In this document: positions 24,065 through 29,119 of the stretch, one piece after another
Position numbering within the stretch: the first letter of the stretch is position 1
How the letters are laid out: each line of letters starts with the position of its first letter
DNA from: CAZGUG01 sp964529035
Lineage (GTDB): Bacteria > Bacillota > Clostridia > Ch29
Reading direction: 5' to 3'
DNA: 29,119 nt
Assembly (NCBI GenBank): GCA_964529035.1
Contig: CAZGUG010000023.1
Location: forward strand, 1-29,119
Position numbers and translations under genes: made by a program
The notes under the pieces: model-generated
What the model was told of the DNA's origin: nothing
The model's input: only the letters and a program-made list of their open reading frames with translations
Database searches by the model: none

Positions 24065-26701
24065 ATGGGCAAGTACGTTTATATGTTTCAGGAAGGAAAC
24101 GCCGGCATGAAGGGGCTTTTGGGTGGCAAGGGCGCCAACCTGGCAGAGATGACCAGGATAGGCCTTCCGGTACCGCCGGGGTTCACAGTTACCACCGAAG
24201 CCTGCAACAGGTACTACTACCAGTGGGAGAACCGGCTGCCCGAAGAACTGGTGGATGAACTGTCGGACGATCTACATAGGCTTGAAGATATTACAGGCAA
24301 AAAATTCGGAGATAAGCAAAACCCGTTATTGGTTTCGGTGCGTTCGGGTTCGGTAATATCAATGCCCGGAATGATGGATACTATTCTAAACCTGGGCCTG
24401 AACGACGATACCGTGACAGGGCTTGCCGCGTCAACACAAAACGAAAGGTTTGCATACGACAGCTACAGAAGGTTTATCCAGATGTTCGGAGACGTTGTAT
24501 GCCACATAGAAAAATATAAGTTTGAAAGCATACTTGACGACATGAAGAAGAGCAGGGGGACCGAATACGATACCGGCCTGGACGCCGCCGACCTCAAGGA
24601 AACAGTTAAAAAGTACAAGCAGTTGTACAGGCTTGAGATGAACAGCGATTTTCCGCAGGACCCCGAGCAGCAGCTTCTGCTTGCGGTTAAGGCGGTATTT
24701 AGGTCATGGAATAACCCAAGGGCCAAAACCTACAGGAATATTAACAATATTCCACACCATCTCGGAACCGCGGTGAATGTTCAGTCGATGGTGTTCGGGA
24801 ACATGGGGGACACATCCGGGACAGGAGTGGCCTTTACCCGCAACCCCGCCACCGGAGAGAAAGCCCTGTTTGGCGAATTCCTGCTAAATGCCCAGGGCGA
24901 AGACGTGGTTGCCGGTATCAGGACACCGAAACCCATAAGCCAGATGAAAGAGGTATTCCCCGAAATACACAAACAGTTTGAAGATATTGCCGTGCGTTTG
25001 GAACAGCACTACAGTGACATGCAGGATATTGAGTTTACTATCGAAAAGGGTAAACTGTACATGCTGCAGACCCGTACCGGTAAAAGGACCGCTGCTGCTG
25101 CCATTAAAGTGGCGGTGGACCTGGTCCAAGAGGGACTTATCACAAAACAAGAGGCGCTTATGCGGATAGAACCGGGACAGCTTGACCAGCTGCTGCACCC
25201 GAATTTTGATATAAGGGTACTGGAGACCGCCAGGCTTTTGGCCCAGGGTCTGCCGGCATCGCCGGGGGCTGCTACCGGAGCGGTGTATTTCACCGCCGAA
25301 GAAGCGGTTAAGGCTGCCCAGGGCGGCAGCAAGGTAATCCTGGTAAGGCAGGAGACATCGCCGGAGGATATAGAAGGTATGAACGCCGCGGCGGGTATTC
25401 TTACCTCCCGGGGCGGAATGACGTCCCATGCGGCGGTGGTGGCCCGGGGCATGGGCAAATGCTGTGTCGCCGGCTGTGGAGAAATCAGGGTGGAGGAAAG
25501 AGAAAAGAAATTTACCGTAAAGGGAACGACGGTTAACGAGGGAGAATTTATATCGCTGGACGGAAGCACCGGCAGGGTTTATTTGGGCAGTATCCCTACA
25601 ACCGAACCTGAGCTGTCCGGCAGCTTCGCCACGCTGATGGGCTGGGCCGACGAAACTCGGACTTTGAAGGTAAGGACCAACGCGGACAATCCAAAGGATT
25701 CCGCCACGGCGGTGCGGTTCGGCGCCGAAGGCATAGGCCTGTGCAGAACCGAGCACATGTTCTTTGAAGAGGACAGGATACCGGTTGTCAGGGAGATGAT
25801 ACTGTCAACCACCACCGAGCGGCGTAAAAAAGCCCTAGACAGGTTGATGCCCATGCAGAAGGAAGATTTCAAGGGAATATACAGGGCCATGGACGGAAGA
25901 CCGGTAACCATAAGGCTTCTGGACCCGCCGCTGCATGAATTCCTTCCGAAGGAAGAAAAGGATATCAAGGCCCTGGCGGAGGATATGAACATGGAAGTCA
26001 GAGAGATAAAAAGTATTATAGGGGATCTGGAAGAGTTTAACCCCATGCTGGGGCATAGGGGCTGCCGGCTTGCCATAACCTTCCCGGAGATAGCGGTAAT
26101 GCAGACAACGGCAATTATTGAAGCTGCCATAGAGGTGGCGCGGGAGGACAGCATCGAGGTAAAACCCGAGATTATGGTTCCACTGATAGGCAGCGTTGCC
26201 GAGTTTAAATACCTGAAAGACCTTATAGTGAAAACCGCCGATGAAATAATAAAGAAGCACGGCATGGAACTTGGATACCTTACCGGCACGATGATAGAAG
26301 TGCCCAGGGCCGCCATAACCGCAGACGAGGTGGCGGAGGAAGCCCAGTTCTTCTCCTTCGGCACCAACGATTTGACCCAAATGGCCATGGGCTTTTCCAG
26401 GGACGATTCGGGAAAATTCCTGGAAGAATACAAAAACAAGGGAATATTGGAAGCTGACCCATTTCAGAAGCTTGACCAGGCGGGTGTGGGCAAGCTGGTG
26501 GAGATAGCGGTGGAACTGGGAAGGAAGACAAGGCCGGAAATAAAGATGGGCATATGCGGCGAACACGGCGGCGAGCCGTCTTCAATAGATTTCTTCCACA
26601 GGGTAGGGCTTGACTATGTATCCTGTTCGCCTTTCAGGGTTCCCATTGCACGGCTTGCCGCCGCCCAGGCGGTGATACGCAACAAAGACCAATCGAAGTA
26701 A
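24065..26701 (+). CDS. ppdK: Pyruvate, phosphate dikinase
   Basis: Interconverts ATP + phosphate + pyruvate and AMP + PPi + phosphoenolpyruvate, working in PPi-linked glycolysis or gluconeogenesis. At 878 residues it is full length. It has an N-terminal ATP-grasp domain (GLLGGKGANLAEM, VSVRSGSVISMPGMMDTILN), a swivelling phosphohistidine domain and a C-terminal PEP/pyruvate barrel. GGMTSHAAVVARG puts regulatory Thr453 and catalytic His455, and CGEHGGEPSS puts catalytic Cys831, at the same numbers as in the well-studied Clostridium symbiosum enzyme. It starts 3 bases after yqfL, which encodes its likely regulator. A relic of another ppdK 3' end lies 1.4 kb downstream. Confidence 0.98.
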   Translation: MGKYVYMFQEGNAGMKGLLGGKGANLAEMTRIGLPVPPGFTVTTEACNRYYYQWENRLPEELVDELSDDLHRLEDITGKKFGDKQNPLLVSVRSGSVISMPGMMDTILNLGLNDDTVTGLAASTQNERFAYDSYRRFIQMFGDVVCHIEKYKFESILDDMKKSRGTEYDTGLDAADLKETVKKYKQLYRLEMNSDFPQDPEQQLLLAVKAVFRSWNNPRAKTYRNINNIPHHLGTAVNVQSMVFGNMGDTSGTGVAFTRNPATGEKALFGEFLLNAQGEDVVAGIRTPKPISQMKEVFPEIHKQFEDIAVRLEQHYSDMQDIEFTIEKGKLYMLQTRTGKRTAAAAIKVAVDLVQEGLITKQEALMRIEPGQLDQLLHPNFDIRVLETARLLAQGLPASPGAATGAVYFTAEEAVKAAQGGSKVILVRQETSPEDIEGMNAAAGILTSRGGMTSHAAVVARGMGKCCVAGCGEIRVEEREKKFTVKGTTVNEGEFISLDGSTGRVYLGSIPTTEPELSGSFATLMGWADETRTLKVRTNADNPKDSATAVRFGAEGIGLCRTEHMFFEEDRIPVVREMILSTTTERRKKALDRLMPMQKEDFKGIYRAMDGRPVTIRLLDPPLHEFLPKEEKDIKALAEDMNMEVREIKSIIGDLEEFNPMLGHRGCRLAITFPEIAVMQTTAIIEAAIEVAREDSIEVKPEIMVPLIGSVAEFKYLKDLIVKTADEIIKKHGMELGYLTGTMIEVPRAAITADEVAEEAQFFSFGTNDLTQMAMGFSRDDSGKFLEEYKNKGILEADPFQKLDQAGVGKLVEIAVELGRKTRPEIKMGICGEHGGEPSSIDFFHRVGLDYVSCSPFRVPIARLAAAQAVIRNKDQSK

Positions 26702-26718
26702 GGTTAAAACGATTGGTT

Positions 26719-26781
26719 AATGATTTTAAAGACTTGTGTATCAAGACTGAAGCAGGGGTATTGTCTTATAAATGATTTTAA
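26719..26781 (+). repeat. Short direct repeat AATGATTTTAA flanking the ppdK terminator stem
   Basis: The 11-base sequence AATGATTTTAA occurs at 26719-26729 and again at 26771-26781, the second copy in the terminator loop. In AT-rich DNA this may be chance. Confidence 0.3.
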
Positions 26782-26800
26782 GAGGCAGTACCCTTTTTTA
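26756..26800 (+). terminator. Intrinsic terminator after ppdK
   Basis: GGGTATTGTCT (26756-26766) pairs with AGGCAGTACCC (26783-26793), 11 pairs including two G-T pairs, followed by seven T. The stem begins 55 bases after the ppdK stop. Confidence 0.85.
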
Positions 26801-26879
26801 TTTAACTTAAAGCAAAATATTCCGTGGGATTCTACAAATTCACTTGTATAACAGGTTAGATGATGGAGGAAGTGAACCT

Positions 26880-27019
26880 GTGGATGAAAAGATTATTGAA
26901 CTAATAAGATTCCAAAAGGACAAAGGTCTAATGCTCATGCAACAACAATATTCGGGGCTGATGCATTATATCGCCTGCGAAAAAAGCTGCAGAAGAAATT
27001 GGGAGGTGATTTCAGATGA
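26880..27019 (+). pseudogene. ECF-type sigma-70 factor gene with internal deletion
   Basis: A GTG at 26880 with GGAGGA nine bases upstream opens a frame reading VDEKIIELIRFQKDKG and GLMLMQQQYSGLMHYI, typical of the first ~30 residues of ECF sigma factors (region 2.1). The frame then runs into unrelated sequence and stops at 27041. In another frame, 26972-27019 reads RLRKKLQKKLGGDFR and then TGA, a plausible ECF C-terminus. That TGA overlaps the next gene's start as ATGA (27016-27019), the usual coupled layout of sigma and anti-sigma genes. About 31 N-terminal and 15 C-terminal codons remain of an expected 160-190, so the middle has been lost around 26967-26975 and the frame with it. The gene should be non-functional. 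Confidence 0.7.
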
Positions 27020-28070
27020 GCGAAAAAGATTTCGATTTTGATCAACAGATGATTGACCAGCTCAGTGATGTGACCCCGCCGGAACCGGAAATCCGTAAGA
27101 TAAATCCGTGGAGCAAACCCATTGGTTTTATCACTTGGGGCTTTATCATAACAACATGGCGTCTGGCTTTTCTGCACCTGCAGTATATTCTGCCTACTAT
27201 AGGTGTTATACTGATTTTTCTCGGCTTTCGCAGCCTAAGAAACGAGAATAAATATTTTAAGATTGTATGGGTGCTTTCCATCTTGAAACTGTTTTTACAA
27301 CTAGGAGACCTGGTCTCGGTCTCTACGCCCCTAAACAATGAGGGCTATCAGGAGTTCACTATCGGTGCGGTAATAGTTGGTTGTTCTTTATCCCTATGAT
27401 GATATGCTATATTTTTATTGTACGATCATTGTTTCTAATAGGGGACCAATTGGACGATACGGGATACGTTCTGACCAACGCACCGGTCAGTATCAGCAAT
27501 CAAATATTCGGATGGACGTATTTTCTTGTTGCACTGGCAACTGTGATAATATGCAGTGCCTTTTACAACCACTTGCAATTGGAACCACAAGAGTATTCTC
27601 TGCCGGAAACCACTGAAGCAAGGCAACATCTGCTTGACATGGAGTTTCCGGCTGAAGCCCTGCGATATCTCAGCAATGAAGACGTGACAATGCTAAGTGA
27701 TGCTGTGAATGTGGAATCATTTAGTAAGTTTCTGATGTTTGATGCAAAGAGAGTTGAGCACCAGGAAGGCTTTGGAAACTACACACAAATCACCCATACT
27801 TATGAACCGGGCAAAAAAAATATTGAGGCCACTACGGTCTATATCGAGATGCCGGGAAATGTGGTATATGTCATGCAATATTTCACATGGAAAGGAGGGC
27901 GGCCAGTCTGGCAGGACGGCATCCTGATTTCAGGAGAAACAAAAGCGGATGACAAGCAGATTATCAGCAGCGGTCTGTTCTACAGCAAAAAAGGTACCGA
28001 ATATACCGCAGGTTTTCCGCGTCTTGTTTGCGATAAAATAACACGAAACACCATGTTTGGCATTAAGTGA
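27016..28070 (+). pseudogene. Anti-sigma-like multi-pass membrane protein gene, broken by a frameshift
   Basis: The first part (27016-27399) encodes a cytoplasmic N-terminus (DFDQQMIDQLSDVTPPEPEI), then membrane segments with WGFIITTWRLAFLHLQYILP and IGVILIFLGFRSLRNENKYF. It ends early in VIVGCSLSL. The second part (from about 27381) continues in the next frame with LFFIPMMICYIFIVRSLFLI, another helix (WTYFLVALATVIICSAF) and a soluble C-terminal domain to 28070. The whole span is 1055 bases, one short of a multiple of three, as expected for loss of a single base near 27378-27384. GGAGGTGAT precedes the ATG. Position after an ECF sigma relic suggests an anti-sigma factor or sigma-regulated sensor. 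A sequencing error is the alternative to real decay. Confidence 0.65.
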
Positions 28071-28147
28071 AAGGAACCGGTAATTACAAGCAAGATTCTA
28101 TAGCCTTCTCAAACTAAAAACCCATGAATCTGATTGTGGAATCTTTG

Positions 28148-28204
28148 ATCGCAAGGCTGACAGCCGCCCAGGCAGCCATTATCAACAAGGACCAAGCGAA
28201 GTAA
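28148..28204 (+). pseudogene. Relic of a second ppdK 3' end
   Basis: The sequence reads IARLTAAQAAIINKDQAK followed by TAA. The true ppdK ends IARLAAAQAVIRNKDQSK and TAA: 14 of 18 residues and, by hand alignment, 44 of 57 bases are the same. The match stops just upstream: the true gene has PFRVP before IARL, the relic has NLIVES. The copy has diverged mainly at third positions, so it is not a recent duplicate. A short frame from ATG 28124 covers it but has no ribosome binding site. Confidence 0.8.
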
Positions 28205-28227
28205 GTGCTAGATTAGAATATAAATTA

Positions 28228-28267
28228 GGGGACTGTTACATATCAGTTAAAAAAGCGGTGCCCTTTT
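28228..28267 (+). terminator. Terminator-like hairpin after the ppdK relic
   Basis: GGGGACTGTT (28228-28237) pairs with AGCGGTGCCC (28254-28263) with one G-G mismatch and two G-T pairs, followed by TTTT. Sequence and arrangement resemble the terminator of the intact ppdK (GGGGTATTGTCT, AGGCAGTACCC, T-run), as if both descend from one ppdK terminator. Confidence 0.6.
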
Positions 28268-28283
28268 GTATTGTCCGAATCAC

Positions 28284-28312
28284 TTGACATACCTGTCTAA
28301 TGATGTTAGACT
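28284..28312 (+). promoter_or_regulatory. Promoter of the blaI/blaR-like pair
   Basis: Consensus -35 TTGACA (28284-28289) and -10 TAGACT (28307-28312) are 17 bases apart, 38 bases before the repressor start. The -10 overlaps the right arm of the first operator palindrome. Confidence 0.65.
28295..28311 (+). promoter_or_regulatory. Operator 1 (palindrome) of the BlaI-family repressor
   Basis: GTCTAA-TGATG-TTAGAC is an inverted repeat with perfect 6-base arms, lying between the -35 and -10 and covering most of the -10. A bound dimer would block RNA polymerase. Confidence 0.7.
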
Positions 28313-28318
28313 ATTATC

Positions 28319-28335
28319 GTCTAATAATATTAGAC
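28319..28335 (+). promoter_or_regulatory. Operator 2 (palindrome) of the BlaI-family repressor
   Basis: GTCTAATAATATTAGAC is a perfect palindrome with the same GTCTAA/TTAGAC arms as operator 1. Its centre is 24 bases further downstream, and it ends next to the AGGAGGT ribosome binding site (28336-28342). Confidence 0.7.
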
Positions 28336-28350
28336 AGGAGGTGCATGGTT

Positions 28351-28713
28351 ATGAAAAAACATAAACTGGGTGAAATGGAACAAAAGTTTGCAGATTTAAT
28401 CTGGCAACATGAACCGGTAACTTCTCGAGAGCTTACTGAACTATGTGCCCAGGAGTTTGACTGGAAACGGACAACAACTTACACAATGCTCAGGCGACTT
28501 TGCGACAGGGAAATATTTAAGAATAAAAATGGAACGGTCATTTCGTTGATGTCGAGGGATGAGTTTTTGGCGCTACGGGGCGAGAAATTCCTTGAAGAAT
28601 CCTTTGAAGGTTCACTTCCGAGATTTATTGCGGCCTTTACGCACCGTAAAAAGCTGAGCGACAGGGAAATCCGGGAGATAAAGCGTTTGATTGACGGGTA
28701 TAGGGAGGATTAG
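28351..28713 (+). CDS. BlaI/MecI/CopY-family transcriptional repressor
   Basis: A 120-residue winged-helix repressor. The ATG at 28351 lies 8 bases after AGGAGGT; an ATG at 28345 would be too close and the one at 28300 lies inside operator 1. The DNA-binding domain covers about residues 5-70 (LGEMEQKFADLIWQ, VTSRELTELCAQE, WKRTTTYTMLRRLCDREI), with a helical dimerisation and cleavage region after it (GSLPRFIAAFTHRKKLSDRE). It is 2 bases from a BlaR1-like sensor gene. In this family the sensor protease triggers cleavage of the repressor. The regulon beyond the pair is not visible here, so beta-lactam resistance should not be assumed. Confidence 0.92.
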   Translation: MKKHKLGEMEQKFADLIWQHEPVTSRELTELCAQEFDWKRTTTYTMLRRLCDREIFKNKNGTVISLMSRDEFLALRGEKFLEESFEGSLPRFIAAFTHRKKLSDREIREIKRLIDGYRED

Positions 28714-28715
28714 AT

Positions 28716-29119
28716 ATGTTAGAAAAGATGTTTTTACAGGTTCTCAATATGAGTTACATTGGCGGTATAGTCATAGTGTTTGTGCTGGCGGCAAGGCTAT
28801 TTTTGAAGAAAGCCCCAAAAATCTTTTCTTATTCTCTATGGGCTGTGGCATTACTAAGGCTTCTATTCCCGATTTCTTTTGAAAGCATGATAAGCCTTAT
28901 TCCTGTTAACCCGGAGCCAATCTCAAGCGATATTTTATATACCAATGTTCCCCAGGTGGATACAGGAATACCAGGCGTTGATTATATTGTCAACTCGTCT
29001 CTTCCGGCGGGAACCGTACATGGTAGTGTAAACCCAATGCAAATTTGGGTTAATATTGGTGCAATACTGTGGGTGGTTGGGATTTCGATACTTTTAATTT
29101 ACAGCCTGGTATCCCTTAT
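28716..29119 (+). CDS. BlaR1/MecR1-family sensor (M56), N-terminal part; runs off the window
   Basis: The ATG at 28716 opens a frame that is still open at the window end (134 full codons). Membrane helices are visible at about residues 13-30 (YIGGIVIVFVLAARLF), 36-55 (FSYSLWAVALLRLLFPI) and from about 112 (WVNIGAILWVVGISILLI). The sequence LRLLFPISFESMISLIPVN is typical of the N-terminal region of BlaR1/MecR1 proteins. The HExxH metalloprotease motif and any penicillin-binding sensor domain would lie outside the window. GGGAGG (28703-28708) at the repressor's 3' end is its ribosome binding site. Confidence 0.88.
   Translation, partial: MLEKMFLQVLNMSYIGGIVIVFVLAARLFLKKAPKIFSYSLWAVALLRLLFPISFESMISLIPVNPEPISSDILYTNVPQVDTGIPGVDYIVNSSLPAGTVHGSVNPMQIWVNIGAILWVVGISILLIYSLVSL

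Noticed and set aside
25579..26439. Long open frame (286 codons) on the minus strand inside ppdK
   Set aside because: It lies fully antisense to a well-conserved enzyme, has Ser/Ile-rich composition typical of a reverse-frame shadow, and has no family resemblance. The same holds for 24884-25756 and 25009-25569.
26844..27041. A 65-residue protein as a genuine small gene
   Set aside because: The first part matches the ECF sigma N-terminus only from the GTG at 26880, and the end is the C-terminus of the same sigma gene read in the wrong frame.
27378..27400. Programmed ribosomal frameshift joining the two anti-sigma-like frames
   Set aside because: No clear slippery heptamer with a following stem or internal ribosome binding site; decay or a sequencing error fits better, given the broken sigma gene upstream.
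28124..28204. Possible small gene of 26 codons starting ATG at 28124
   Set aside because: No ribosome binding site, and most of it is the ppdK relic.
26702..28283. Insertion sequence, integrase or CRISPR array in the accessory patch
   Set aside because: No transposase or recombinase frame, no terminal inverted repeats, and no regularly spaced repeats. The two ppdK ends are too diverged to be a perfect attachment-site duplication.
28691..28882. Frame of 63 codons overlapping the BlaI and BlaR1 genes
   Set aside because: Shadow of the two real genes in another frame; no ribosome binding site or family match.

Overview
The window is a chromosomal segment of an anaerobic Firmicute, most likely a clostridium-like organism. 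The gene order dnaJ-prmA-rsmE-mtaB-(hinT)-rpsU-yqeY, then nfeD-floA-yqfC-yqfD-phoH-pgpH-ybeY-dgkA-cdd-era-yqzL-recO-glyS-ccpN-yqfL, is the classic one also known from Bacillus subtilis. Ile ATA and Arg AGG/AGA codons are used heavily, ribosome binding sites are strong (AGGAGG type), two sporulation genes are present, and glycine tRNA synthetase is controlled by a T-box. Species cannot be fixed from the sequence alone.

Layout. (1) 1-4855: the 3' end of dnaJ, then translation and rRNA/tRNA modification genes (prmA, rsmE, mtaB, hinT, rpsU, yqeY), closed by a terminator at 4864-4889. (2) 4977-9762: a secreted endonuclease/exonuclease/phosphatase-fold protein, then a membrane-microdomain operon (NfeD protease-like, flotillin FloA, and a small membrane-anchored protein), ending in a hairpin shared with a convergent DUF1461 membrane protein gene. 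(3) 10550-20352: a long co-directional run: sporulation genes yqfC/yqfD, phoH, the c-di-AMP phosphodiesterase pgpH, ybeY, a diacylglycerol-kinase/PAP2 fusion, a DUF3048 lipoprotein, cdd, era, yqzL, recO and a DUF4342 protein. (4) 20349-22038: a T-box riboswitch and single-chain glycyl-tRNA synthetase. (5) 22043-26800: a small poly-arginine protein gene on the minus strand, divergent from a ccpN-yqfL-ppdK operon. In this operon a sugar-responsive repressor, the bifunctional kinase/phosphorylase that controls PPDK, and PPDK itself form one regulatory unit. (6) 26801-28283: a decayed accessory patch. (7) 28284-end: a BlaI/BlaR1-type repressor/sensor pair with two palindromic operators; the sensor runs off the window.

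Most of the window is conserved housekeeping DNA. The most unusual part is the patch after ppdK. It holds an ECF sigma factor gene that has lost its middle (its start and its out-of-frame C-terminus can both still be read), followed through an ATGA overlap by an anti-sigma-like membrane protein gene split by a one-base frameshift. Next comes a diverged relic of the last 18 codons plus stop of a second ppdK copy with its own terminator-like hairpin. The patch looks like the scar of a gene duplication, allelic replacement or insertion at the ppdK 3' end. I found no convincing new defence or mobile system, CRISPR array, IS element, tRNA or rRNA.
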